Assembly: GCF_001010945.1 (NCBI RefSeq)
Contig: NZ_LBHB01000003.1
Location: 150,311-214,310, forward strand
DNA from: Aurantiacibacter luteus
Lineage (GTDB): Bacteria > Pseudomonadota > Alphaproteobacteria > Sphingomonadales > Sphingomonadaceae
DNA: 64,000 nucleotides
Direction: 5' to 3'
Position 1 is the first letter of the stretch. Every line of letters starts with the position of its first letter. The notes beneath the pieces were generated by a model. The model had not been told where the DNA came from. It saw only the letters and a list, made by a program, of their open reading frames with translations, and ran no database searches. Of the stretch, positions 36,031 to 44,355 are shown piece after piece. A program made the position numbers and the translations under genes.

Positions 36031-36186
36031 TCATGCCAGCTCCACCACCGGGGCGTTGCCGAGCAGCATCCGGGCCGAGGCCACATCGTGCTGCATCTGG
36101 GCGAAAACGGTGAATGCGATCATCGCGACAACGCTGACCAGCGCGGCGTGTCCCACCTTGCTGGAAAAGAAGCTGTGATCGAACAT
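36031..36186 (-). CDS. 51-residue hydrophobic peptide heading the psp operon
   Basis: Tiny ORF MFDHSFFSSKVGHAALVSVV with one helix, then AQMQHDVASARMLLGN and a short tail. AGGAGG lies eight bases before the ATG, a near-perfect ribosome site, only about 25 bases after the expected transcription start of the sigma-54 promoter at 36221. Its stop overlaps the extended pspA start (ATGA). The F-S/A-S/T-K-V pattern before the helix also occurs in the 42-residue peptide at 22004. Function unknown. Confidence 0.75.
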   Translation of the reverse strand: MFDHSFFSSKVGHAALVSVVAMIAFTVFAQMQHDVASARMLLGNAPVVELA

Positions 36187-36220
36187 GAAATGTCCTCCTG
36201 AACCTTGCTGCCCGGTGAAT

Positions 36221-36236
36221 TGCAACCGCCGTGCCA
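36221..36236 (-). promoter_or_regulatory. sigma-54 promoter of the psp operon
   Basis: On the minus strand the bases read TGGCACGGCGGTTGCA, a perfect match to TGGCACG-N4-TTGCA. It fires toward the 51-residue peptide, pspA and the array. The divergent pspF encodes the sigma-54 activator, as in E. coli. The probable activator site is at 36248-36262. Confidence 0.92.
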
Positions 36237-36247
36237 GTTGCCGGGAT

Positions 36248-36262
36248 TGGCGGAATCCAGCC
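36248..36262. promoter_or_regulatory. probable PspF binding site at the psp promoter
   Basis: TGGCGGAATCCAGCC is an imperfect dyad centred about 19 bp upstream of the -24 element. It shares 12 of 15 bases with the palindrome at 21905-21919 beside the other sigma-54 promoter. It is nearer the promoter than the E. coli PspF sites are. That PspF binds is inferred from the pairing of site and promoter. Confidence 0.55.
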
Positions 36263-36336
36263 GTTTTTTGAGAAGACGTATGGTACGGTGTTGGTGCCTA
36301 TTGCCAAGCATCGGGAAAATTTCCTATATCTTGGTC

Positions 36337-37365
36337 GTGGAGCAGAAAAGCCAGTTCATCGGCCAGTCCGGCGCCTTCCTCGACGCGGTCGAGCGGGCCA
36401 GCCGCGCCGCCCCGCTTTCGCGTCCAGTGCTCGTCATCGGCGAGCGCGGCACGGGCAAGGAATTGATCGCCGAGCGCCTGCATCGCCTGTCCGACAGGTG
36501 GGAGGAACCACTCGTCACGATGAATTGCGCCGCCCTTCCCGAAACGCTGATCGAGGCCGAACTGTTCGGACATGAGCAGGGTGCCTTCACCGGCGCTACA
36601 CGGGCGCGCGCCGGACGGTTCGAGGAAGCCGACCGGGGCACGCTGTTTCTCGACGAACTGGGCACACTCTCGATGGGCGCGCAGGAGCGGCTGCTGCGAG
36701 CGGTCGAATACGGTGAGGTAACCCGCATCGGCGCCAGCCGCCCGCAGCGCGTGGACGTGCGGATCGTCGCCGCCACCAACGAGGACCTGCCGCGCCGGGC
36801 CGAGGAAGGCACTTTCCGCGCAGACCTGCTCGACCGGCTGAGCTTCGAGGTCATCACCCTGCCGCCGCTGCGCGTGCGCGAGGGGGACATTGGCGTTCTG
36901 GCGGACTATTTCGGCCGGCGCATGGCTGCCGAGCTCGGCTGGGAGGAATGGCCCGGCTTCGCCCAGCACGTGGGTGAGGCGATGGAGAACCACCCTTGGC
37001 CCGGCAACGTACGTGAACTGCGCAACGTGGTGGAACGCGCAATTTACCGCTGGGACGACTGGGGCCAGCCCATCGGCGAGGTGGTTTTCGACCCGTTCGA
37101 CAGCCCGTGGAAACCCGTCGCCACGTCGCAAGCCTCGGCAGCGACGGGCGCGGCCCCTGCCACGACGCCTGCCGTCGCCACCTCCACCCGGTTCGACCAG
37201 GTGAGCGACCTTCGCGGCGCGGTCGACGCGCATGAGCGAGCAATCCTCGAGCACGCGCTGGGCGCCAACCGCTGGAACCAGCGCCAGACCGCCAAGGCGC
37301 TCGGCCTCAGCTACGACCAGCTGCGCCACGCGATCAAGAAGCACGGGCTGACCGACACGGACTGA
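36337..37365 (+). CDS. pspF: psp operon transcriptional activator PspF
   Basis: 342 residues, bacterial enhancer-binding protein without a receiver domain, as in PspF. AAA+ Walker A GERGTGKEL near 36, intact sigma-54-contact loop GAFTGA at about 82-87, Walker B GTLFLDELG, sensor RIVAATNEDLPR, arginine-finger segment FRADLLDRLSF, then HPWPGNVRELRNVV and a Fis-type helix-turn-helix RWNQRQTAKALGLSYDQL at the end. A Pro/Ala-rich linker precedes the DNA-binding domain. The GTG at 36337 aligns with the E. coli PspF start; a TTG two codons earlier is possible. PspA should inhibit it. Confidence 0.94.
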   Translation: MEQKSQFIGQSGAFLDAVERASRAAPLSRPVLVIGERGTGKELIAERLHRLSDRWEEPLVTMNCAALPETLIEAELFGHEQGAFTGATRARAGRFEEADRGTLFLDELGTLSMGAQERLLRAVEYGEVTRIGASRPQRVDVRIVAATNEDLPRRAEEGTFRADLLDRLSFEVITLPPLRVREGDIGVLADYFGRRMAAELGWEEWPGFAQHVGEAMENHPWPGNVRELRNVVERAIYRWDDWGQPIGEVVFDPFDSPWKPVATSQASAATGAAPATTPAVATSTRFDQVSDLRGAVDAHERAILEHALGANRWNQRQTAKALGLSYDQLRHAIKKHGLTDTD

Positions 37366-37420
37366 CCTCACCGGCGACGCGGCCTATCGCAATATTGCAA
37401 CAGTGTGACGCAATCGCACA

Positions 37421-37436
37421 TGGCGGTCTTGCTGCA
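37421..37436 (+). promoter_or_regulatory. weak sigma-54-like promoter upstream of the secretin gene
   Basis: TGGCGGTCTTGCTGCA has GG and GC ten bases apart with TGGC at -24 and TGCA at -12, but three consensus positions are lost. If used, transcription would start near 37447, consistent with translation from ATG 37488. No TGGCnGAAT site lies upstream; a GCAATATTGC dyad is at 37389-37398 instead. Low confidence. Confidence 0.3.
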
Positions 37437-37487
37437 TGAGCTTTCGCTGATATGCCTTGCGGCTCGGGATTGGGACTTCACGCACAA

Positions 37488-39092
37488 ATGCAGATTCTGT
37501 CTGCCCGGGTCGCAGGGCACAGATTCCTTTTCGCACTCGTCTGCCTGCTCGCCGCCTTTGCCGCGGTGGTGCCTGCGCATGATGCACGTGCGCAGGTCGT
37601 GCCCTCGGTGCTGGAAGAAGTGCGCGTCATAACTTCCGACGACGATTCGGCCGAATACCTGCTACGTTTCACGCCCGGCGAGCCGCGCATCGCCGAGATC
37701 AACACCAACCCGACCGCGCCCGAGGTGGTGATGGCAACCACGCTCAAGGTTGGCCGCATCCGCGCGCGCGAGACCTATCGCGGCTTCGTGCGCGCGACGA
37801 CCTTCGCCACCGAGGGCTCCAGCCTCGTGATGCGCTTCGACACCGCGGGCCCCGCCACCGTCACCGCGCAGCGCATGGGCGCGGGCGCGGTGCAGGTGCG
37901 CGTCGCGCGCGTGGGGCGCGAGGAAGCCATCGGCACCCGGCCCATCGGCTCGGAAGGCGAGGAGGTCGTGCCGCAGCAGGAACTGAACCGCGGCCCGGTC
38001 GATTCCTGGCAGCCCGGCGATTCCTACGAACTCGTCATGCTGCGCTATGCCGACGTGTCCGAGGTCATCGGGCTGCTGGTGGAGGGCGTGGAGATCCAGC
38101 CCAACGACGTGTTCATCCGCGAGGCGCCGGGCTTCGGTTCGGTCGGCACCAACCAGAACAACACCAGCTACATCGGCGCGCCGCAGCAGGCCCAGCGCGA
38201 GAGCCTGCCGCTCGGCCAGAACTTCGGCAACGGCCTTGCCATCGATCGCCGGCTCAACGCCATCTGGGTGACAGGCTCTCCCGAGCGGATCGAGCAGGTG
38301 AAACGGCAGATCGAGCTGATCGACGTGCCGGTGGACAGCGTTATCCTGGAAACCCAGTTCGTCGAGCTGACCGAGACCGGCGCGCGCAACCTGGGGCTCG
38401 ATTTCACCAACCAGAACGGCCAGATCGCGGTCGGCTCCGTATCGACGGGCGGGTTCAACCCCTTCGGCGTCGATCCCACTGACATCCTGCCCAGCGCCCA
38501 GCTGCAAATCGCCATCGCGGCGCAGATCCAGCGCGGCGAGGGGCGCATCGTTTCCCGCCCGCGCATCGCCGCGCAGAGCGGTTCGACCGCGCGCATTATC
38601 ACCGGCGATGCACTGCCGATCCTCACCTCCATCCAGCTGTCGGGCGTCAACGGCGTGTCGCAGCAGGTGCAGTACGTGAACGTGGGCGTCACGCTGCAGA
38701 TCGCCCCGCGGGTCAGCAGCGACGGCTACATCACCTCACGCATCTACGGCGTCGTCTCAAGCGTGACCGGGTTCAGCCAGGGCTACCCGACGATCAGCCA
38801 GCGCGAGGCCGAGACCAGTGCATCGGTCCGCGACGGGGAAACCTTCGTGATCGGCGGGCTGACGCAGGACAATGTGCTGACGACCCGCTCGCGCATCCCG
38901 CTGCTCGGCGACATTCCGCTGGTCGGCTACCTGTTCCAGAACGAGCGGTCGACCACGACGCGCACCGAACTCTACATCGTCATAACCCCGCGCATCGTGC
39001 GCCATCGCCGCTTCGAGGACGCTGAGCGCGCGGCGCAGGAGCGGGAACTGGAGGCGGCAGGGCCTGCCTACACCCCGGCGGGCATGGAGTAA
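37488..39092 (+). CDS. orphan secretin-family outer-membrane protein
   Basis: 534 residues. A signal peptide (FLFALVCLLAAFAAVV) precedes an AMIN-like beta region, a short N0/N1-type domain (VMLRYADVSEVIGLLVEGVE, then RRLNAIWVTGSPERIEQVKRQ), and the secretin C-terminal domain: VDSVILETQFVELTETGARN, GEGRIVSRPRIAAQSG, GETFVIGGLTQDN and the signature RIPLLGDIPLVGYLFQ. Secretins form outer-membrane channels for type II secretion, pili or phage. No other secretion gene is nearby. ATG 37452 is an alternative start. It lies 122 bases after pspF on the same strand. Confidence 0.85.
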   Translation: MQILSARVAGHRFLFALVCLLAAFAAVVPAHDARAQVVPSVLEEVRVITSDDDSAEYLLRFTPGEPRIAEINTNPTAPEVVMATTLKVGRIRARETYRGFVRATTFATEGSSLVMRFDTAGPATVTAQRMGAGAVQVRVARVGREEAIGTRPIGSEGEEVVPQQELNRGPVDSWQPGDSYELVMLRYADVSEVIGLLVEGVEIQPNDVFIREAPGFGSVGTNQNNTSYIGAPQQAQRESLPLGQNFGNGLAIDRRLNAIWVTGSPERIEQVKRQIELIDVPVDSVILETQFVELTETGARNLGLDFTNQNGQIAVGSVSTGGFNPFGVDPTDILPSAQLQIAIAAQIQRGEGRIVSRPRIAAQSGSTARIITGDALPILTSIQLSGVNGVSQQVQYVNVGVTLQIAPRVSSDGYITSRIYGVVSSVTGFSQGYPTISQREAETSASVRDGETFVIGGLTQDNVLTTRSRIPLLGDIPLVGYLFQNERSTTTRTELYIVITPRIVRHRRFEDAERAAQERELEAAGPAYTPAGME

Positions 39093-39104
39093 CGCGATGC
39101 GCTG

Positions 39105-39146
39105 AGACTTCCATAGCCCGCCAAACAAATCTGCTAATGGAAGTCT
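39105..39146. repeat. 10-bp inverted repeat after the secretin gene
   Basis: AGACTTCCAT and ATGGAAGTCT are exact inverted arms separated by 22 bases, just after the secretin stop. There is no T-run, so intrinsic termination is uncertain. A second, shorter dyad with TCGACC/GGTCGA arms lies near 39187-39205. Together they mark the 250-bp gap before the protease gene, in which no ORF has support. Confidence 0.5.
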
Positions 39147-39343
39147 ACATGACCGCCGCTTCAGGCGATCGTCAGTAATCCCTGCTCGACCGATATCTGG
39201 TCGATAGTAAACCGGCAAAGCTAACGCGAATTTTACTTACAGGCGTGTCATTTTTGCTCTGGACACATTCTCGATTTTGCGATTGTATCCATTCCCGGAG
39301 GGTCGTTTGATCCCCGCATCACCATACAATCTGGAGAGTGGGA

Positions 39344-40471
39344 ATGAACTTGAAACTGGTCGCAGCCATGGCCGCACTGCCGCTCGTCGCGCTGGCCCAG
39401 CCGGCGATGGCGCAACGTGCAGGCGAACCGATCGCCGGCAGCTACATCTGCGTGTTCAACGCCAACGTCTCGCGCGGCAGCGCGCAGGCGGAAGCCAACC
39501 GTGCCGCCCAGGCGGAGCAGGCGCAGCTCAAGCATGTCTACTCGGTCGCCCTGCGCGGCTTCGCGGTGAACGCCTCGCCGCAGGCGGTCGCCAACATGCA
39601 GCGCAACAACCCTAACATCGCCTATTGCGAGCAGGACCAGGTCGTCACCAGCAGCGTGCAGCAGGGCCAGTTCCGCGGCCAGGCTCGCCCCGGCGGCGGC
39701 GGCGGCGCGCAGCCCGCGCAGGAAACGCCGTGGGGCATCGCCCGCGTGAACGGCGGCGCGGCCGGCAACTTCGCCACCGCCTGGGTCATCGACACCGGCA
39801 TCCAGTTCGACCACCCCGATCTCAACGTCGACGTGCAGCGTTCGCGCAGCTTCCTCAGCCGCGGCGATGCCAATGACGAGAACGGCCACGGCACCCACGT
39901 CGCCGGCACCATCGCCGCGATGGACAACGCCATCGGCGTAATCGGCGTCGCTCCCGGCGCGCGCGTGGTCGCCGTGCGCGTGCTCGACCGTCGCGGTTCG
40001 GGTTCGAACTCGGGCGTGATCGCCGGTGTCGATTATGTCGCGCAGTTCGGTCAGCCGGGCGATGTCGCCAACATGAGCCTTGGTGGCGGGGTCTCGACCG
40101 CGCTCGACCAGGCGGTGGTCAATGCCGCCGCGGGCGGGGTGCGCTTCGCGCTCGCCGCGGGTAACGAAAGCGACAGCGCGAACAACCACTCGCCCGCGCG
40201 CGCCAACGGCAACAACGTCTACACCGTGTCGTCTTTCGCGGTCGGCGATCGCTGGTCGAGCTTCTCGAACTACGGCAATCCGCCGGTCGATTACGCGGAG
40301 CCGGGCTCGGCCATCAAGTCGACCTGGATCGGCAGCGGCTACAACACCATCTCGGGCACCTCGATGGCGACCCCGCACCTCGCGGGCCTGCTGCTCGCCG
40401 GCGCGGTGCGCAACGGCGGTAACGTCCAGGGCGACCCCGACGGCAATCCGGACATCATCGGCGTCCATTGA
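39344..40471 (+). CDS. secreted subtilisin-like serine protease (S8) with I9-type propeptide
   Basis: 375 residues. A signal peptide (LVAAMAALPLVALAQPAMAQ) precedes an inhibitor-I9 propeptide with the fold start SYICVFNANVSRGS, then the S8 catalytic domain: VIDTGIQFDHPDL (Asp), NGHGTHVAGT (His), AAGNESDS and the serine in SGTSMATPHLAG. Three of the triad residues and the oxyanion Asn are therefore present. It is likely exported as a proenzyme and autoprocessed. GGAG lies before the ATG at 39344. A strong terminator follows. Confidence 0.92.
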   Translation: MNLKLVAAMAALPLVALAQPAMAQRAGEPIAGSYICVFNANVSRGSAQAEANRAAQAEQAQLKHVYSVALRGFAVNASPQAVANMQRNNPNIAYCEQDQVVTSSVQQGQFRGQARPGGGGGAQPAQETPWGIARVNGGAAGNFATAWVIDTGIQFDHPDLNVDVQRSRSFLSRGDANDENGHGTHVAGTIAAMDNAIGVIGVAPGARVVAVRVLDRRGSGSNSGVIAGVDYVAQFGQPGDVANMSLGGGVSTALDQAVVNAAAGGVRFALAAGNESDSANNHSPARANGNNVYTVSSFAVGDRWSSFSNYGNPPVDYAEPGSAIKSTWIGSGYNTISGTSMATPHLAGLLLAGAVRNGGNVQGDPDGNPDIIGVH

Positions 40472-40497
40472 TCGCCGCATAGCGCGACCGCTTAAGG

Positions 40498-40527
40498 AAA
40501 GGGCCCGGTTCGCGCCGGGCCCTTTTT
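40498..40527 (+). terminator. rho-independent terminator after the protease gene
   Basis: AAAGGGCCCGG and CCGGGCCCTTT form an 11-bp stem closed by TTCGCG, followed by a T-run. It separates the protease gene from the convergent lipoprotein gene. Confidence 0.9.
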
Positions 40528-40533
40528 GTTTGG

Positions 40534-41241
40534 TCAATCGTCCCCGCGCCGGTGGCAATAGAAGCGGTCGGCGCCGACGATCAGTGTCACCTCGTCCCAC
40601 GGTTCGAGTGGCCTGATCCACAGGTCCGCCATCCCCATGCGCGCGGCGATGACGGGGCGGTCGGCGGTCCAGGTTGATTCGACGAAGCCGATGGCGTGGT
40701 CGTGGACCAGCAGGTTGCCTTGGCCCAGCAGGTCCATGTTGCCGCTGGAGGCGAGCACCTTCAGGCCGGCGGGTCGCGCGCTGGCTGGGCGCTCGGTGAA
40801 CGAACAGCCGCCGCTCTGTGAGGGCGTGAGGCGCTGCATCCAGCTGCCGATTTCGGGGCTGGGATCGCGGCGTGCATTGAACGGCGGCAGGCTGCTCGCA
40901 TCGGGCAGGTCTGCGTCGTCGGCGAGGATGTCGGAGCGCAACTGTGCCAGCGTCTCGGCATAGTGCGCCTCGCACTCGGCGCGGCTGGGCGCATCGCGCG
41001 GGCGCGGCTGCGGCGGAATTTGCGTTCCGCACCAGTCCCAGCGATTCGCCGCGTTGGATGATAACGGCGGAGGCGGGGCGACAGGGGGAGGCGGCACCGT
41101 GTCGGAAGACGCATAACCGCGTGGCGGCGGCACCGGATGAACCGGTAGCTGGCGCACGAAATCCTTCGACGGCTCCGGCTCCTCCTCGCACCCGGCGACG
41201 AGCGCCACACAAGCGGCCAGCAGCGGCACGATGAAACGCAT
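40534..41241 (-). CDS. putative lipoprotein with proline-rich linker
   Basis: 235 residues. The signal peptide ends LVAGC (lipobox, Cys near 18), followed by acidic residues and a long Pro-rich spacer (PPPPVAPPPPLSSN). The globular part contains four cysteines (DWCGT, RAECEAH, GGCSFTE, RFYCHRR) that may pair. Its C-terminal part begins SGNMDLLGQGNLLVHDHAIG. No domain recognised. It is convergent with the protease gene and divergent from rimP. Confidence 0.72.
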   Translation of the reverse strand: MRFIVPLLAACVALVAGCEEEPEPSKDFVRQLPVHPVPPPRGYASSDTVPPPPVAPPPPLSSNAANRWDWCGTQIPPQPRPRDAPSRAECEAHYAETLAQLRSDILADDADLPDASSLPPFNARRDPSPEIGSWMQRLTPSQSGGCSFTERPASARPAGLKVLASSGNMDLLGQGNLLVHDHAIGFVESTWTADRPVIAARMGMADLWIRPLEPWDEVTLIVGADRFYCHRRGDD

Positions 41242-41370
41242 ATTGCTTTCCTCCAGCTCTGCCCCTACATGGCTGCCCATCCCGACATTGTCGCGACATT
41301 GTAGGGCTGGCGCCGCAAGGGGCCGGCACCGAACCCCTGTTGCAGCATCGCCGGACTGAACGGAGACCGA

Positions 41371-41940
41371 ATGCCCGATATTTTGCGCCTGACACAAGTG
41401 ATCGAACCCGAAGCGAGCGCGCTGGGCTTCGAACTCGTGCGCGTGAAGATGACGGGCAGCGGGGACGAGCGCACCTTGCAGATCATGGCGGAGGACCCGG
41501 CAACGGGCCAGCTCGTGGTCGACCAATGCGCCGCCCTCTCGCGCGCCGTATCCGACCGCATCGACGCCATCGAGGAAGCGGGCGAGGTGCTGGTCGAGGG
41601 CGCCTACAATCTCGAGGTCTCCAGCCCCGGTATAGACCGCCCGCTGACCCGCGCGAAGGACTATGCGAACTGGGCCGGGCACGAGGTCAAGATCGCGCTG
41701 GCCGGCACGGCTGACAGGGCAGACGACCGCCGCCGCCTGCGTGGCGAACTGCTGGGTATCGAGGGCGACATGGTCACTGTCGAGGACAGCAAGTCGGGCC
41801 GCGTCACGGTGCCGCTCGCGCAGATACATTCGGCCCAGCTCGTCTTCACCGACAAGCTGCTCGCCGCCTCCCGGCCACTCGACATGAGCGGCGTCGACGA
41901 TCTAGAAGAAACACCCGAGGAAGAAGAGGTCCAGGACTGA
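41371..41940 (+). CDS. rimP: ribosome maturation factor RimP
   Basis: 189 residues. Motif GFELVRVKMTGSGDERTLQI and NLEVSSPGIDRPLTRAKDY mark the RimP N- and C-terminal domains. It binds early 30S intermediates and helps S19/S12 assembly. The C-terminal acidic extension (DDLEETPEEEEVQD) is longer than usual. It begins the conserved rimP-nusA-ylxR-infB-rbfA block; its stop overlaps the nusA start (TGATG). Confidence 0.94.
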   Translation: MPDILRLTQVIEPEASALGFELVRVKMTGSGDERTLQIMAEDPATGQLVVDQCAALSRAVSDRIDAIEEAGEVLVEGAYNLEVSSPGIDRPLTRAKDYANWAGHEVKIALAGTADRADDRRRLRGELLGIEGDMVTVEDSKSGRVTVPLAQIHSAQLVFTDKLLAASRPLDMSGVDDLEETPEEEEVQD

Positions 41941-43625
41941 TGGCCAGCCCCATTTCGGCGAACAAGGCGGAACTGCTCGCGATCGCGAACTCCGTCGCCA
42001 GCGAAAAGATGATCGACAAGGCCATCGTGATCGAGGCCATGGAGGAAGCGATCCAGAAGGCCGCGCGCGCGCGCTTCGGCCAGGAGAACGACATCCGCGC
42101 CAAGCTCGACCCGATGAACGGCGACCTGCGCCTGTGGCGCGTGGTCGAGGTGGTCGAGGAGGTCGAGGACTACTTCAAGCAGGTCGATGTGGCCCAGGCA
42201 CAGAAGCTGCAGCCGGGCGCGGTCGTTGGCGACTACATCGTCGATCCGCTGCCGGCCATGGACGATCTCGGCCGCATCGACGCGCAGAGCGCCAAGCAGG
42301 TGATCTTCCAGAAGGTCCGCGATGCCGAGCGCGAGCGCCAGTTCGAGGAATTCAAGGACCGCGCGGGCGAGGTCATCACCGGCGTCATCAAGTCGGTCGA
42401 ATTCGGCCACGTCATCGTCAATCTCGGCCGCGCCGAGGGCGTCATCCGCCGCGACCAGCAGATCCCGCGCGAGGCCGCCCGCGTGGGCGAGCGCGTGCGC
42501 GCGCTCATCAGCAAGGTGGAGCGCAACAACCGCGGCCCGCAGATCTTCCTCAGCCGCGCGCATCCCGAGTTCATGAAGAAGCTGTTCGCGCAGGAAGTGC
42601 CCGAGATCTACGACGGCATCATCGAGATCAAGGCCGCCGCCCGCGACCCGGGCAGCCGCGCCAAGATCGGCGTGATCAGCCACGATTCGAGCATCGACCC
42701 GGTCGGCGCCTGCGTCGGCATGAAGGGCAGCCGCGTGCAGGCTGTCGTGCAGGAACTGCAGGGCGAGAAGATCGACATCATTCCCTGGTCGGAAGACAGC
42801 GCCACCTTCGTGGTCAACGCGCTGCAGCCCGCCACCGTCAGCCGCGTGGTGCTGGACGAGGAGGAGGCGCGCATCGAAGTAGTGGTCCCCGACGACCAGC
42901 TTTCGCTCGCCATCGGCCGCCGCGGCCAGAACGTGCGTCTCGCCAGCCAGCTGACCGAGAGCCAGATCGACATCATGACCGAGGAAGAAGCCTCGGAGAA
43001 GCGCAGCCGCGAGTTTGCCGAGCGCTCCAAGATGTTCGAGGAAGAGCTCGACGTCGACGAGACGCTGAGCCAGCTGCTGGTCGCCGAGGGCTTCGTGGAG
43101 CTCGAGGAAGTGGCCTACGTGGAGCTGGACGAGCTCGCCGGCATCGAGGGCTTCGACGAGGAACTCGCCGAGGAACTGCAGAGCCGCGCCAAGGAAGCGC
43201 TCGAGCGGCAGGAAGAGGCGCACCGCGCCGCCCGCACCGAGCTGGGCGTCGAGGACGACCTCGCCGACCTGCCGCACCTCACCGAGGAAATGTTGGTGGT
43301 GCTCGGCAAGGCCGGCATCAAGACGCTCGACGACCTGGCCGATCTCGCCACCGACGAGCTGATCGCCAAGCGCCGCGAGGCTCCGCGCCGTCGCCAGACG
43401 CCGGCCGAGAAGCTCGCCGCGCCGCCGGTGCAGCAGCAGCGCCGTCCGCAGCGCACCGAGGACAAGGGCGGCGTGCTCGGCATGTTCGGCCTTTCCGAAG
43501 AGCAGGGCAACGAGATCATCATGGCCGCCCGCGCCCACTGGTTCGAGGACGAAGAGGCCGAGGTGGAAACCGGGGCTTCCGAGACCCAAGCAGAGGAGGC
43601 CGCGAATGCGGAATCCTCGCAATGA
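41940..43625 (+). CDS. nusA: transcription termination/antitermination factor NusA
   Basis: 561 residues in the NusA order: N-terminal RNAP-binding domain ([20 protein letters not shown]), S1 domain ([19 protein letters not shown]), tandem KH domains ([19 protein letters not shown], then [18 protein letters not shown]), and C-terminal acidic helical repeats ([18 protein letters not shown]). It controls pausing and termination and cooperates with the downstream translation genes. The C-terminus overlaps ylxR by 20 bases. Confidence 0.96.
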   Translation: MASPISANKAELLAIANSVASEKMIDKAIVIEAMEEAIQKAARARFGQENDIRAKLDPMNGDLRLWRVVEVVEEVEDYFKQVDVAQAQKLQPGAVVGDYIVDPLPAMDDLGRIDAQSAKQVIFQKVRDAERERQFEEFKDRAGEVITGVIKSVEFGHVIVNLGRAEGVIRRDQQIPREAARVGERVRALISKVERNNRGPQIFLSRAHPEFMKKLFAQEVPEIYDGIIEIKAAARDPGSRAKIGVISHDSSIDPVGACVGMKGSRVQAVVQELQGEKIDIIPWSEDSATFVVNALQPATVSRVVLDEEEARIEVVVPDDQLSLAIGRRGQNVRLASQLTESQIDIMTEEEASEKRSREFAERSKMFEEELDVDETLSQLLVAEGFVELEEVAYVELDELAGIEGFDEELAEELQSRAKEALERQEEAHRAARTELGVEDDLADLPHLTEEMLVVLGKAGIKTLDDLADLATDELIAKRREAPRRRQTPAEKLAAPPVQQQRRPQRTEDKGGVLGMFGLSEEQGNEIIMAARAHWFEDEEAEVETGASETQAEEAANAESSQ

Positions 43626-44340
43626 CCCATTAGGTTCGCCTAACTCCGGTCCCGGCGACGCTCCTGCCCTTGGCGGGAGCGAGCGCCGCTGCGTGCTGAC
43701 GGGTGAGACCTCGGCGCGCGACGACCTCCTGCGCCTGGCTTTGTCTCCAGATGGGGACGTGCTGCCCGATGCGCTCGCAAAGGCCCCCGGCCGCGGCGCG
43801 TGGATCGGTGTTTCGCGCGGCCAGCTGGAGACGGCGGTGGCCAACGGCAAGCTCAAGGGCGCGCTCGCCCGCGCGTTCAAGACCGGCCAGCTCTCGATCC
43901 CCGGCGATCTGCCCGCGCTGGTGCAGGCGGCGCTGGAAAAGGCTTTCCTACAGCGCCTCGGCCTCGAAATGCGCGGCGGAATGCTTATCTTGGGCTCCGA
44001 CCGCATCGCCCACGAGGCGCGGATGGGGGGCGTCGCCGCGCTCTATCACGCCGCCGATGCCAGCGAGGATGGGTGCCGCAAGCTCGACCAGGCCTGGCGC
44101 GTGGGCAGCGATGCCGAGGGCTCCGGCCTTGTCGGCGAGCGGCTGCCTCTGGACCGCGAGGCCCTGTCTGTGGCATTGGGCCGCGAGAACGTCGTCCACC
44201 TGGCGCTCGCCGATCCCCGATCGGCCGGCCGGGTCGCGATACCGCTGGGGCGATTGCAGACCTTTCTGGGGGCCGCTGGGCCTGCCGGCAACCGCCGGGA
44301 GGTCGCCGATGCGAGCGCCCGGCACGACGAGAATTTGTAG
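43606..44340 (+). CDS. YlxR-domain RNA-binding protein fused to an L7Ae-like domain
   Basis: 244 residues. The N-terminal YlxR domain begins RRCVLTGETSARDDLLRLAL and has RGAWIGVSRGQLETAV. The C-terminal half (GLEMRGGMLILGSDRIAHEA, VVHLALADP) resembles the ribosomal L7Ae/L30e RNA-binding fold often fused to YlxR in alphaproteobacteria. It sits between nusA (20-base overlap) and infB (15-base gap) and may act in translation or nucleoid regulation. Function is unsettled. Confidence 0.85.
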   Translation: MRNPRNDPLGSPNSGPGDAPALGGSERRCVLTGETSARDDLLRLALSPDGDVLPDALAKAPGRGAWIGVSRGQLETAVANGKLKGALARAFKTGQLSIPGDLPALVQAALEKAFLQRLGLEMRGGMLILGSDRIAHEARMGGVAALYHAADASEDGCRKLDQAWRVGSDAEGSGLVGERLPLDREALSVALGRENVVHLALADPRSAGRVAIPLGRLQTFLGAAGPAGNRREVADASARHDENL

Positions 44341-44355
44341 GATAAAGAAGAGCAC

